Source: Sporosarcina sp. FSL K6-1508
GTDB lineage: Bacteria; Bacillota; Bacilli; Bacillales_A; Planococcaceae
Direction of reading: 5' to 3'
DNA: 64,000 nt
NCBI RefSeq assembly: GCF_038007465.1
Contig: NZ_JBBOXF010000001.1
Coordinates: 832,501 to 896,500, forward strand
Made by a program: the position numbers and the translations under genes. The notes beneath the pieces are model-generated. The model was given only the letters and a program-made list of their open reading frames with translations. It had not been told where the DNA came from and ran no database searches. Shown one piece after another: positions 17,987-26,974 of the stretch. Each line of letters opens with the position of its first letter. Positions within the stretch are counted from its first letter, which is position 1.

Positions 17987-18691
17987 ATGATTTTATTCGG
18001 CACAATTATAAATGCTCTTTTAATAGTTGTTGGTGCATTCGTAGGTCGATTTCTACACAATATACCGGAGCGGATGAAAGAAACCGTCATGTATGGGATT
18101 GGACTTGCAGTTGCCGTTATTGGGATACAAATGACATTTGAAAGTACACAAGTCCTGATTGTCATTATTAGTATCGTGGTTGGAGCGGTAATTGGTGAGT
18201 GGATGGATCTTGATAAGAAAGTGAATGATCTAGGACACTGGATGGAGAGTAAGATACCGGCAAATGATAAAGGCCCGGGCATCTCACAAGGGTTTGTTAC
18301 AGCTACATTAATTTTTGTTATTGGTTCAATGGCAATCATTGGAGCTATTGATAGCGGGCTGAGAAATGATCATGATGTCCTTGTGACGAAAGGGATTATT
18401 GATGGTTTTACTGCTATCATTTTAAGCTCAACACTAGGCATAGGGGTTGCATTTGCGGCAATTCCAGTGATTCTTTATCAAGGATTAATTACGTTATTTT
18501 CTACCCAAATTAGTCGCTTTGTTCCAGATGATTTACTGGATTTCTTCATCTCTGAAATGACGGCGACAGGCGGTTTGATGATTTTGGCAATCGGTCTGAA
18601 TTTAATTGGTTTGACTAAAGTGAGAGTTGCTAATCTGATTCCAGGTATTTTTGTTGTCGGAGTTGCTGTTACTATCGTTCATTTCTTTTGA
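17987..18691 (+). CDS. DUF554 family membrane protein
   Basis: This 234-aa protein is almost entirely hydrophobic, with about seven membrane segments. It has the DUF554 (YdfK/YqgA) start FGTIINALLIVVGAFVGRF and a repeated AIDSGLRNDHDVL-type loop. The family has no firmly assigned biochemical role; an uncharacterised transporter is the usual guess. ATG 17987 follows GTGAGGAA; an upstream ATG at 17969 lies in the parB terminator tail and has no ribosome-binding site. Its last 90 bp overlap the convergent yyaC. Confidence 0.8.
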   Translation: MILFGTIINALLIVVGAFVGRFLHNIPERMKETVMYGIGLAVAVIGIQMTFESTQVLIVIISIVVGAVIGEWMDLDKKVNDLGHWMESKIPANDKGPGISQGFVTATLIFVIGSMAIIGAIDSGLRNDHDVLVTKGIIDGFTAIILSSTLGIGVAFAAIPVILYQGLITLFSTQISRFVPDDLLDFFISEMTATGGLMILAIGLNLIGLTKVRVANLIPGIFVVGVAVTIVHFF

Positions 18692-19243
18692 CTTCTGACG
18701 TCCATGGGCCAGCTGTAGTGCCCTAGCGATGGTGCGGCTCATCTCATATGGAAGGTAGAGACGGGTACTTTGCAAAACAGCATGTTCCATAAACCCGGCA
18801 ATATTGACGATGCCTTTAATAGAGACATCTCCGACAGGAGGGAGCTCTTTACCAACAGCTTTTCCCGGGTGTATGGGACCATTATTGAAAAGTAGCTGAC
18901 CGATGGAGCTGACTTGTCCCAGGCAAGCGTCAATTGCTACAATGAAAGCGGCAGGATTGGTGAGTCTGGTTTCATCTATATGCTGCTGCAAATTTAAGGC
19001 ATGTAGCGGACTTTCTAATGTGCCGATTACGGTGTACGGAAACAGTGGAGACTCAGATAGGAAAGAACCAGTCAGGGGTCCTAGCGAATCGCCTGTGGAT
19101 CGATCAGTTCCGATGCAGAAAAAAATAAGGTCTTGCGTATTGAACGGAATATGTTGGAGGAAGAACGAACTAAGCTTCCAAACAGCACCTGTTTCCTTGT
19201 AATGGATCCTGTAATCGTATGGTGAAACAAGAGTAGCTCGCAT
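18602..19243 (-). CDS. yyaC: YyaC-family putative spore protease
   Basis: This 213-aa protein belongs to the YyaC/DUF1256 family, which resembles the germination protease Gpr. It shows the family signatures IFFCIGTDRSTGDSLGPL, VIGTLESPLHALNL and IVAIDACLG (acidic residues typical of the fold). In Bacillus the gene lies next to spo0J, as here, and is sporulation-associated, so it marks a spore-forming lineage. Start ATG 19243 has a GGAG site. It is convergent with the DUF554 gene and overlaps it by 90 bp; the C-terminal 30 residues (Ser/Asn-rich) are encoded in the overlap. Confidence 0.85.
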   Translation of the reverse strand: MRATLVSPYDYRIHYKETGAVWKLSSFFLQHIPFNTQDLIFFCIGTDRSTGDSLGPLTGSFLSESPLFPYTVIGTLESPLHALNLQQHIDETRLTNPAAFIVAIDACLGQVSSIGQLLFNNGPIHPGKAVGKELPPVGDVSIKGIVNIAGFMEHAVLQSTRLYLPYEMSRTIARALQLAHGRQKSKEMNDSNSNSDNKNTWNQISNSHFSQTN

Positions 19244-19317
19244 AAAAAAACTCCATTTCTTTTTTTATACCCCAGTCTACGCTTGCGATTGATTAATTAT
19301 ACGGAAGGAAGAGAATT

Positions 19318-20205
19318 GTGGAGTTAACTGCATTAAAGGATATTATAGATATACCAAAGGAATTTGAAGAAGCGGGAAAGTTTTTGTTTGACCAGGAATT
19401 TTGGATGGGTATTGGCATGGTTGCACTTAAAATAATCTTCATTATTCTGCTTGCAATCATTGTTGTTAACGTAGGTAAGGCCGTTATTGGCCGCATATTT
19501 AAAGTGAAGTTGAAAGGCCCATTGCGCCATTCAGAACGGCGTGAGAAAACATTGGTAAAACTGCTGCAAAATACGTTGGCTTACGTTATCTATTTTTCAG
19601 CTATCCTTGCCATTCTTTCCGAGTTTTCGATTGACGTAAAAGGATTACTTGCCGGAGCAGGAGTACTAGGACTTGCTGTCGGGTTTGGGGCACAAAGTCT
19701 TGTGAAAGATATTATCACAGGATTTTTCATCATTTTTGAAGACCAATTTTCAGTTGGAGATTACGTAAAAATTGGTATTGCAGAAGGAACTGTAGAAGAA
19801 ATTGGATTAAGAACTACAAAAATTAAAAGCTTTACTGGAGAAATCTCCATTTTACCAAATGGGACGATCAGCCAGGTCGTTAATTATTCTATGGAAAACT
19901 CATTGGCCATTGTCGATGTAGCGATACCTTTTGAAGTGGGTGTGGATAAGACAGAAAAACTGATTAAAAGCTACTTATCAACATTGTTGACAACTAACTC
20001 GGACTTCATCAATGTCCCGAAATTAATTGGGGCTCATGATTTTACCGAAACTGAAATTATTGTCAGAATTATTGCGGAAACAAAACCGATGCGTCATTTT
20101 GATAGTGCAAGAACAATTAGTGTTGGATTGAAGAAGTACTTGGAGCACCAGGGAATCGAAATTCCGTATCCGACATTAGTGACAAAATCATTTGCTACTG
20201 ACTAA
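19318..20205 (+). CDS. Small-conductance mechanosensitive channel (MscS family)
   Basis: This 295-aa channel opens under membrane tension to release solutes during hypo-osmotic shock. It has an N-terminal extension, then three membrane segments. The pore helix is GLLAGAGVLGLAVGFGAQSLVKDIITGFFIIFEDQF, where the Ala/Gly packing typical of MscS is clear, followed by the beta domain (VGDYVKIG, GTVEEIGLRTTKI, PNGTISQVVN). The start is GTG 19318 behind GGAAGGAAG. It heads the MscS-DUF951-ychF run typical of this Bacillales region. Confidence 0.92.
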   Translation: MELTALKDIIDIPKEFEEAGKFLFDQEFWMGIGMVALKIIFIILLAIIVVNVGKAVIGRIFKVKLKGPLRHSERREKTLVKLLQNTLAYVIYFSAILAILSEFSIDVKGLLAGAGVLGLAVGFGAQSLVKDIITGFFIIFEDQFSVGDYVKIGIAEGTVEEIGLRTTKIKSFTGEISILPNGTISQVVNYSMENSLAIVDVAIPFEVGVDKTEKLIKSYLSTLLTTNSDFINVPKLIGAHDFTETEIIVRIIAETKPMRHFDSARTISVGLKKYLEHQGIEIPYPTLVTKSFATD

Positions 20206-20238
20206 ACTATCTAGTGAAGGAAGGATTGTGCAATTTAT

Positions 20239-20436
20239 ATGGAAGGTAAAGTATTCGGATTGAACGATGTTGTAGAAATGAAAAAGCAGCATCCATGCGG
20301 AACGAACTCATGGAAAATTATTCGAATGGGAGCAGATATTCGAATAAAATGTGAAGGCTGTGGGCATAGCGTCATGATACCGCGTAATGAGTTTTTGAAA
20401 AAAATGAAAAAAGTGCTTATAAAAGCTGAATCATAA
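20239..20436 (+). CDS. DUF951 small protein (YyzM-like)
   Basis: This 65-residue protein has the DUF951 pattern DVVEMKKQHPCGTNSWKI, then RIKCEGCGHSVMIPR. The three cysteines (HPCG, CEGCG) look like a zinc-binding knuckle. The family lies directly upstream of ychF in most Firmicutes; its function is not known. The start ATG follows a GGAAGGATTGTG site. Confidence 0.88.
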   Translation: MEGKVFGLNDVVEMKKQHPCGTNSWKIIRMGADIRIKCEGCGHSVMIPRNEFLKKMKKVLIKAES

Positions 20437-20594
20437 GCTGGGTTTCTCTAGTAGATGGACAACTGAGCCTGCTGTCCTTATAATGGAAGAGTTGTATATA
20501 GGAATGAATGAGTGAATGAATGAATGAGCATATAATGGAGGCTTCTTTAAGCGAAAGTACCGCTTAAAAAGCTAAATGAAAGGTTGTGGAACGA

Positions 20595-21695
20595 ATGGCA
20601 TTAACAGCTGGAATCGTCGGTCTACCAAACGTAGGTAAATCTACACTATTCAATGCGATTACAAAAGCAGGGGCAGAGGCGGCGAACTATCCGTTCTGTA
20701 CAATTGATCCGAACGTTGGAATCGTTGAAGTACCTGATGAAAGACTAGATAAACTGACAGAGCTTGTTACACCGAAAAAAACTGTTCCAACTGCATTCGA
20801 ATTTACAGATATTGCTGGAATCGTTGAAGGGGCAAGTAAAGGAGAAGGGTTAGGGAATAAATTCCTTATGCACATTCGTGAAGTGGATGCAATCTGCCAA
20901 GTTGTCCGTTGTTTCGTTGACGAAAATATTACGCACGTATCTGGTAAAGTTGATCCAATTGATGATATTGAAATCATCAATCTAGAACTGATTCTTGCTG
21001 ATATGGAAACAATCGAAAAGCGATTGGCACGTGTTACCAAAATGGTGAAACAGAAAGACAAAGTTGCAATTGCAGAAGAGCCAATCTTAATTAAACTAAA
21101 AGAAGCATTCGAGAATGAAAAGCCAGCCCGTTCTGTTGAGTTCACGGATGAAGAATTTATCCTCGCTAAAGGGATGAACCTTCTGACGATCAAACCAATG
21201 TTGTATGTGGCAAATGTTTCGGAAGATGAAATTGCAGACGCGGATAATAATGAGAACGTTAAAACGGTTCGCGAATTTGCGGAAAAAGACAATGCGCAAG
21301 TAATCGTTGTCTGTGCGAAAATCGAAGAGGAAATGGCTGAACTTGAAGATGATGAAAAAGCGATGTTCCTTGAAGAACTCGGTATCAAGGAATCAGGTCT
21401 TGATCAGCTTATCAAGGCGTCCTACAAACTTCTAGGATTTGCAACTTACTTCACAGCGGGTGTACAAGAAGTTCGTGCTTGGACGTTCCGTAAAGGGATG
21501 AAAGCACCTCAATGTGCCGGCATTATTCATACTGACTTCGAGCGTGGTTTCATCCGTGCTGAAACGGTTGCATATGAAGATCTTGTTGCGACGGGATCGA
21601 TGACTGCTGCCAAAGAGGCCGGCAAAGTCCGTCTGGAAGGTAAAGAATACATCGTTAAAGACGGCGACGTTATGCTGTTCCGTTTTAACGTTTAA
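20595..21695 (+). CDS. ychF: Redox-regulated ATPase YchF
   Basis: YchF/Ola1 is an Obg-related P-loop protein that hydrolyses ATP and interacts with ribosomes. The 366-aa protein contains G1 GLPNVGKST, DIAG as G3 and the altered G4 NVSE-type motif characteristic of ATP rather than GTP preference. It ends with a TGS domain (TAGVQEVRAWTFRKG .. VMLFRFNV). ATG 20595 gives the standard MALTAGIVGLPNVGKST start; a GTG at 20586 is also in frame. Upstream there is a short GAAT tetranucleotide run (about 20501-20527) of unknown significance. Confidence 0.95.
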   Translation: MALTAGIVGLPNVGKSTLFNAITKAGAEAANYPFCTIDPNVGIVEVPDERLDKLTELVTPKKTVPTAFEFTDIAGIVEGASKGEGLGNKFLMHIREVDAICQVVRCFVDENITHVSGKVDPIDDIEIINLELILADMETIEKRLARVTKMVKQKDKVAIAEEPILIKLKEAFENEKPARSVEFTDEEFILAKGMNLLTIKPMLYVANVSEDEIADADNNENVKTVREFAEKDNAQVIVVCAKIEEEMAELEDDEKAMFLEELGIKESGLDQLIKASYKLLGFATYFTAGVQEVRAWTFRKGMKAPQCAGIIHTDFERGFIRAETVAYEDLVATGSMTAAKEAGKVRLEGKEYIVKDGDVMLFRFNV

Positions 21696-21710
21696 TAGTA
21701 AACGTAGTAG

Positions 21711-21752
21711 AAAAAGCCGTATCAGGATTTAATATCCTGATACGGCTTTTCT
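21711..21752 (+). terminator. Intrinsic terminator after ychF
   Basis: A perfect 16-bp class stem (AAAAGCCGTATCAGGAT / ATCCTGATACGGCTTTT) with a short TTAAT loop. Confidence 0.93.
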
Positions 21753-21780
21753 TCAAGATAAGAAAGTATAAGTTTTTCAA

Positions 21781-21911
21781 CCTGGGGCGCTGTCTAGCTC
21801 CAGCGCCTAGAGGCTCGGGTCATAAGTCGACCCAGCTACTCGGCAAAGGACGCAGCTTCGCCGGTCCGCCTTATGCCTGTCGCCTCTACCAAGGCGCTTG
21901 CGCTTTTCTTA
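21781..21911. repeat. Intergenic repeat, single copy (same family as 14111-14498)
   Basis: This 131-bp element shares with the mnmG-rsmG array the landmarks GTCTAG, CTCGGGTCATAAGTC, TTATGCCTGTCG and the tail AAGGCGCTTGCGCTTTTCTT. It fills the space between the ychF terminator and the convergent DUF3267 gene. No ORF is apparent. Confidence 0.75.
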
Positions 21912-21921
21912 TAATCGGCTA

Positions 21922-22488
21922 TTACCCCAATCCATTGATCTTGTCGGGTGAATAGACATAGAGCTTTGGCAACTCGGGGTCATCTCTTACGAACCAGTCA
22001 TCCGGAAGTTTGCGCAACTCTTTATACATTGCGAAGTCACCGGCCGCCCCGCCTATCAGTAAAGCAGACAGGCTGACTAACAATCCACTGCCCACAGAAA
22101 GACCGATTACGGCAGGCAGAATACCTGTCATCCAAAAGGGGAGCAACAGCGCTTTTCGTATAGCGTGATTTGTCATGAGTTGATCGGTTGTTGCATATGC
22201 AATACCCATTTTAAGATTGACACCAACAACCATCTTTTTCCATGGAACTCCTCCAAATACACGAAAACCAAGAAGATGAAATAATTCATGCAGGATAATC
22301 AACAGAATATAACCTGAAACGAAAAGAACAATAGTCCATAAGCCAAGTGAGAACAAAAAATCTCTTTCAATAAAAATTTTCAAAGCCCATAAAAAAAGGG
22401 CAGCCGCCACAGTTATAGTTAAGCTATTTTTAGCCACCCTAGGTAAATCAATCTCGATTATTTTGTCTGATTCAGGGAACTCGTTCAC
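21922..22488 (-). CDS. DUF3267 membrane protein with HExxH motif
   Basis: This is a 188-aa integral membrane protein with about four to five hydrophobic segments. HELFHLLGF is a zinc-metalloprotease-type HExxH motif embedded in a membrane helix, as in the DUF3267 family (putative membrane-bound metalloproteases). A GGAAGDF motif lies near the C-terminal helix. No substrate is known. Start ATG 22488 has an AGAAAGAGGTG site. It stands alone and divergent from rpsF. Confidence 0.82.
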   Translation of the reverse strand: MNEFPESDKIIEIDLPRVAKNSLTITVAAALFLWALKIFIERDFLFSLGLWTIVLFVSGYILLIILHELFHLLGFRVFGGVPWKKMVVGVNLKMGIAYATTDQLMTNHAIRKALLLPFWMTGILPAVIGLSVGSGLLVSLSALLIGGAAGDFAMYKELRKLPDDWFVRDDPELPKLYVYSPDKINGLG

Positions 22489-22584
22489 TGAAAATCACCT
22501 CTTTCTAAAAGTATACAAGAAAAAACTTGAAAGATGAATCAAGTCATGCTAACATGTACTGATGTGAGTAATAGTATTACTTAC

Positions 22585-22612
22585 TCCTTGCCCGCTGACA
22601 TCAGCAGGGCCC
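22585..22612 (+). promoter_or_regulatory. Putative rpsF leader hairpin (S6:S18 autoregulatory site)
   Basis: A short hairpin GCCCGCTG-acat-CAGCAGGGC lies between the promoter region and the AGGAGGTGA site of rpsF. Bacillales rpsF-ssb-rpsR leaders bind the S6:S18 complex through a hairpin with a conserved CCG bulge, which this resembles. Placement and shape are seen; binding is inferred. Confidence 0.5.
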
Positions 22613-22636
22613 AAGTCCATAAGGAGGTGACTACAG

Positions 22637-22924
22637 ATGAGAAAGTACGAAATTATGTACATTATCCGCCCAACAGTAGAAGATGAAGCGAAAAAAGCGT
22701 TGATTGAACGTTTTAACGATGTTCTTCTTACTAACGGTGCAGAAAACATCGAGTCGAAAGAGTGGGGCAAGCGCCGTCTTGCTTACGAAATCGACGATCT
22801 ACGTGAAGGTTTCTATCAACTAATTAAGTTGAATGCTGAAACTAAAGCAATCGATGAATTTACACGTCTTGCGAACATCAACGAAGATATTCTTCGTCAT
22901 ATGACTGTCCGCATTGAAGACTAA
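22637..22924 (+). CDS. rpsF: 30S ribosomal protein S6
   Basis: This 95-aa protein starts MRKYEIMYIIRPTVEDEAKKA and has the family pattern EWGKRRLAYEI. S6 binds S18 on the 30S platform. It leads the rpsF-ssb-rpsR operon with a strong AAGGAGGTGA site, and expression is likely feedback-controlled through the leader hairpin upstream. Confidence 0.97.
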   Translation: MRKYEIMYIIRPTVEDEAKKALIERFNDVLLTNGAENIESKEWGKRRLAYEIDDLREGFYQLIKLNAETKAIDEFTRLANINEDILRHMTVRIED

Positions 22925-22982
22925 TCCATATATAACAATGAACAGGTGAAACTTACAAAATGATGAGGGAGGTTGAATTCTG

Positions 22983-23507
22983 ATGATTAACCGAGTTGTT
23001 TTAGTAGGGCGATTGACAAAAGATCCTGAACTCAAGTATACACAAACTGGTATTGCTGTGACTCGTTTTACGTTAGCAGTGAATCGTGCTTTTCAAAGTG
23101 CCTCAGGCGAAAGAGAAGCTGATTTCATCAGTTGTGTAGCTTGGAGAAAACAAGCTGAAAACGTTGCAAACTTCTTGAAAAAGGGAAGTCTTGTCGGAGT
23201 AGATGGCCGTATTCAGACGGGCAGCTTTGAAGGACAAGATGGAAAGCGTGTTTATACTACAGAAGTTGTGGCAGACAGCACGCAGTTTCTTGAACCGCGC
23301 AATGCATCTGGTGAAAATAGAGCGGGATCCGGCGGCGGAGCACCTTACCAGGGTTCTCAGCAAAGTGGACAACCGAGCTATCAGAATCAGCAGCCTAGTC
23401 AACAATATCAACAACCTAATCAGCAAAACTATACACGCACTGACGAAGATCCATTCTCGACAGGCGGAGGTCCGATAGAAGTATCGGACGACGATCTGCC
23501 GTTCTAA
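22983..23507 (+). CDS. ssb: Single-stranded DNA-binding protein
   Basis: This 174-aa SSB has an N-terminal OB fold (MINRVVLVGRLTKDPELKYT, TRFTLAVNRAF, DFISCVAWRKQAENVANFL). A Gly/Gln/Asn-rich low-complexity linker (about residues 112-155) follows. The acidic C-terminal tip ends DDDLPF, which recruits partner proteins. It lies between rpsF and rpsR as in all Bacillales. Confidence 0.97.
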   Translation: MINRVVLVGRLTKDPELKYTQTGIAVTRFTLAVNRAFQSASGEREADFISCVAWRKQAENVANFLKKGSLVGVDGRIQTGSFEGQDGKRVYTTEVVADSTQFLEPRNASGENRAGSGGGAPYQGSQQSGQPSYQNQQPSQQYQQPNQQNYTRTDEDPFSTGGGPIEVSDDDLPF

Positions 23508-23605
23508 AATCGAATGTGCATGGTTAACATTTATCAATGAAAACGAGGGTTTCGAGAAGCAAGCAATGCGCCGCTTATCGGAAGCCGAGAAGGAGGGGAA
23601 CAATT

Positions 23606-23842
23606 ATGGCACCACGTCGTGGAGGAAAGAGACGCCGTAAAGTTTGTTATTTCACATCAAACAACATTACTAAAATCGATTATAAAGATACAGACCTGCT
23701 TAAGAAATTTATTTCTGAGCGTGGAAAAATCTTGCCTCGCCGGGTAACTGGTACAAGCGCGAAGTATCAGCGTAAACTGACACTTGCAATCAAACGCTCA
23801 CGTATCATGGCACTTCTTCCATTCAGTTCGGAAGAAAGATAA
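23606..23842 (+). CDS. rpsR: 30S ribosomal protein S18
   Basis: This 78-aa basic protein has the signature KVCYFTSNNITKIDYKDTDLLKKF and the usual tail RIMALLPFS. ATG 23606 follows GAAGGAGGGGAAC; the frame runs back to 23537, but the upstream residues do not resemble S18. A terminator ends the operon. Confidence 0.97.
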   Translation: MAPRRGGKRRRKVCYFTSNNITKIDYKDTDLLKKFISERGKILPRRVTGTSAKYQRKLTLAIKRSRIMALLPFSSEER

Positions 23843-23853
23843 TTTTATTTGGA

Positions 23854-23903
23854 TAGACCGCCTTGTCATACCGGTACAACCGGGATGGGGGGCGGTCTTT
23901 TTA
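23854..23903 (+). terminator. Intrinsic terminator after rpsF-ssb-rpsR
   Basis: Stem AGACCGCC / GGCGGTCT with an inner CCGGTACAACCGG hairpin, followed by TTTTTATT. Confidence 0.88.
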
Positions 23904-24046
23904 TTCAAACAGGAAAAGTACATATGTTCTTGTTTTGGTCTTAAAACAAGAATCATGATACAATTGAAGTAACTATCCAAAGGTAGCAGAAGTTAAACAA
24001 GTGGATAGAACTAGTCGTCCAACGAAAGACCGGAGGAATCTATATT

Positions 24047-24985
24047 ATGCAGGACAATGCGAGGAAAATCACGTACGGGGCGATGATGATTGCGCTGTTT
24101 GCAATCTTGCTTGCGGTATCATTATATATGCCTCTTGTCGGAAGCATTACCATGTTTTTCATACCATTGCCGATTATTCTTTACAGATTGAAATACGACC
24201 GTGCCTCGGCACTTCTTATGCTAGCAGCCGGAATCGTATTGTCTTTATTAATCGGAGGCATTCTACTCGTACCATTTGCCTTGGTTCATGGAATTCTTGG
24301 TTTCATTATCGGGGAAACAATCAGGAAGGGTAAAACTAAATTTTATATTTTCATGGCTTCTGGACTCACCTTGCTAATTATGGGGATGGGTATGTATGTC
24401 GGAGCTGTCTTATTCTTCGGTTTTAATATGATTGATGAATTGATGACAGTTATGCAGACTACAAAAGAGAAGATGACTTCTTTCATGGCTAACACCGGCG
24501 GCTTGCCGGACAACTATGATGAAATCATTACAGCAACGTTCGATGTATACGAATACACTATTCCATCCCTCTTCATTATGAGTATTTTCACATTGGCTTT
24601 TATCATCCTTACACTGAATCTTGGCGTTGCCAAGCGGTTAGGATTCGAAGTACCGAAATTCCCGCCATTCCGGGAAATGAAGTTGCCGATCATTACAGTG
24701 ATCCTGTACGGAGTAATTCTTCTTATTACCCTCTTTACAGACATGAAGCCGGGAACAAATCTATATTTAATCATCGTCAATGCAACTACACTTTTAAGAT
24801 TTCTGTTTCTGTTGCAAGGTGTTTCACTTATCCATTACTATGTAAATGAAATGAAATTACCGAAAGTAGCAACAGTCGTTGCCACTATTTTTGCATTGGT
24901 GCTGACTCCGATAACAACGATGCTCGGAATACTTGATACGGGAGTGAATATACGCGCCTGGCTCAGAAAAGACAAGTTGAAATAA
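24047..24985 (+). CDS. yybS: DUF2232 membrane protein (YybS)
   Basis: This 312-aa polytopic membrane protein of the YybS/DUF2232 family has about eight membrane segments. The N-terminal half (YGAMMIALFAILLAVSLYMPL) resembles the substrate-binding S-components of ECF transporters. Substrate is unknown. The start ATG follows GGAGGAATCTATATT. It is co-transcribed with gdpP (12-bp gap), rplI and dnaB, a gene order conserved across Bacillales. Confidence 0.88.
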   Translation: MQDNARKITYGAMMIALFAILLAVSLYMPLVGSITMFFIPLPIILYRLKYDRASALLMLAAGIVLSLLIGGILLVPFALVHGILGFIIGETIRKGKTKFYIFMASGLTLLIMGMGMYVGAVLFFGFNMIDELMTVMQTTKEKMTSFMANTGGLPDNYDEIITATFDVYEYTIPSLFIMSIFTLAFIILTLNLGVAKRLGFEVPKFPPFREMKLPIITVILYGVILLITLFTDMKPGTNLYLIIVNATTLLRFLFLLQGVSLIHYYVNEMKLPKVATVVATIFALVLTPITTMLGILDTGVNIRAWLRKDKLK

Positions 24986-24997
24986 GGGGATGTGACA

Positions 24998-26974
24998 ATG
25001 ACGTCATTTTTTAGAAAAAGGGCAATACGTTATCCATTGACAGTATTGTCGATTCTGGGCGTGATGGCGGCAGTGCTTCTGCTCTTATCTCATTTTTGGC
25101 TCGGACTTCTTTTTTCCATTTTATTTACAGCGGCAGCAATAATTGCGTGGAAATTTGAAGAACAGACTTATAATGAAACAGAGAAACATATTGAAACATT
25201 GTCATACAGGATGAAGAAAGTCGGAGAAGAAGCACTTCTTGAATTGCCGATTGGAATTATCCTTATTAACGAAAAAAATGTCGTTGAATGGGCAAACCCG
25301 TATGCTGCGAAAGTGTTTGCAAAGTCGGATTCGCTTATTGGCGATGAGTTGTTCGATCTGTCCGAGCAATTCCATACAATTTTAAAGAGTGAGAAACCGG
25401 AAAACAATGTTTTGACGATTGGAGAAGAGTCGTATAAAGTTTTCTACAAAGCAGAGGAGAAACTCATTTATTTGTTTGATATTACGGAGCAACTAGTGAT
25501 GGAGACCCTTTATTATGCTGACCGTACGGTTCTCGGAATTATTCTTGTCGACAATTATGATGAAGTATCACAGGCGATGGACGATCAGACTCGAAGTCAG
25601 CTCAATTCGCTCGTGACGTCACTTATAAATAGTTGGGGAACAACGAATGGAATCTTTGTAAAGCGAATTGCGACAGATCGATTCTTGGCCGTTTTTAACG
25701 AAGGAACATTGGCCAACTTGGAAAAAACGAAGTTCTCGATTTTAGATGATATTCGTGAAACAACTGCCAAGCAGAGCACTGCCTTGACGCTTAGTATTGG
25801 CGTAGGGGTGGGATCTACGTCCTTAATAGAACTGGGTGAACTGGCGCAGTCAAGTTTAGATCTAGTGCTTGGGCGCGGTGGTGACCAAGTGGCTATCAAG
25901 CGTTCTGACGGGAAGCTGAAATTTTACGGCGGGAAAACAAATCCTGTTGAAAAAAGGACGCGCGTTCGTGCAAGGGTCATATCGCATGCTCTGCGTGATC
26001 TGATCCAAGGCAGTGATAAAGTGTTTGTGATGGGTCATAAAATGCCGGATATGGACGCGATTGGAGCGGCTATCGGCGTTCGAAAAATGGCCCGCATGAA
26101 CAATGTAGAAGGTCATGTCGTTGTTAACTTTAATGAGTTGGACGGAAGTGTAACGCGCCTGATGGATGAAATTAAGCGCGATACGGATTTGTTCAATCAA
26201 TTCATCACTCCTGATGAGGCACTTACAAAAATCACAGAGAAATCCCTGATCATCGTTGTTGATACACACAAGCCAAGTATGGTCATTGATGAACGCATTA
26301 TTGAAAAGGCAGAGAAGGTTGTAGTAATCGATCACCATCGTCGGGGAGAAGAGTTCATCAACGACACGATGCTCGTCTACATGGAACCATATGCATCTTC
26401 CACTGCCGAACTTGTAACCGAATTAATTGAATACCAGCCAAAACATGAAAAACTTACAATGCTTGAATCGACTGCGTTGCTTGCAGGTATTATCGTCGAC
26501 ACGAAAAGTTTTACATTGCGTACAGGGGCAAGAACGTTTGAAGCTGCATCGTATTTACGGACGAATGGTGCAGATACCGTACTTGTGCAACGTCTTTTAA
26601 AAGAGGATATCGATACGTATATTATGCGGGCCAAACTAATTGAAACGGTTGATTTATACGATGAAGGTATTGCCATTGCAAAAGGGCAGGACCAAGTTGT
26701 TTACGGCACTGTTCTAATTGCCCAAACTGCCGATATCCTACTTACGATGCAAGGTGTTGCAGCTTCATTTGTGATTGCATCCCGGGCAGATGGTAAAATT
26801 GGTATTAGCGCCCGTTCTCTCGGTGAATTGAATGTTCAACTCATTATGGAGGAGCTCGGAGGCGGTGGTCATTTGACGAATGCAGCATGTCAGCTTGACG
26901 TTGAATCGGTGGAAAAAGCAAAAGAAATGCTAATAGATGTATTAAATACAAAGACAGAAAGGGGAAATTCGTAA
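24998..26974 (+). CDS. gdpP: Cyclic-di-AMP phosphodiesterase GdpP
   Basis: GdpP hydrolyses c-di-AMP to pApA and so sets cell-wall, potassium and beta-lactam tolerance levels. The 658-aa protein shows two N-terminal membrane helices (residues 10-50), a PAS-like haem domain, a degenerate GGDEF domain (ILVDNYDEV..) and a DHH domain (VMGHKMPDMDAIGAA, VDTHKP, VIDHHRRGEE). It ends with a DHHA1 domain (GGGGHLTNAACQ). ATG 24998 follows AGGGGAT; a GTG six bases upstream is also possible. Its stop shares a base with the rplI start (TAATG). Confidence 0.95.
   Translation: MTSFFRKRAIRYPLTVLSILGVMAAVLLLLSHFWLGLLFSILFTAAAIIAWKFEEQTYNETEKHIETLSYRMKKVGEEALLELPIGIILINEKNVVEWANPYAAKVFAKSDSLIGDELFDLSEQFHTILKSEKPENNVLTIGEESYKVFYKAEEKLIYLFDITEQLVMETLYYADRTVLGIILVDNYDEVSQAMDDQTRSQLNSLVTSLINSWGTTNGIFVKRIATDRFLAVFNEGTLANLEKTKFSILDDIRETTAKQSTALTLSIGVGVGSTSLIELGELAQSSLDLVLGRGGDQVAIKRSDGKLKFYGGKTNPVEKRTRVRARVISHALRDLIQGSDKVFVMGHKMPDMDAIGAAIGVRKMARMNNVEGHVVVNFNELDGSVTRLMDEIKRDTDLFNQFITPDEALTKITEKSLIIVVDTHKPSMVIDERIIEKAEKVVVIDHHRRGEEFINDTMLVYMEPYASSTAELVTELIEYQPKHEKLTMLESTALLAGIIVDTKSFTLRTGARTFEAASYLRTNGADTVLVQRLLKEDIDTYIMRAKLIETVDLYDEGIAIAKGQDQVVYGTVLIAQTADILLTMQGVAASFVIASRADGKIGISARSLGELNVQLIMEELGGGGHLTNAACQLDVESVEKAKEMLIDVLNTKTERGNS

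Noticed and set aside
18855..18880. A second NBS-like site (TTTTCCCGGGTGTA).
   Set aside because: Only 9 of 14 positions match the consensus.
20501..20527. GAAT tetranucleotide run before ychF, considered as a phase-variation tract.
   Set aside because: It is intergenic, interrupted by GAGT and short, so there is no evidence that it affects a gene.
24001..24333. A 110-codon frame overlapping the start of yybS.
   Set aside because: It is the +1-frame shadow of yybS.
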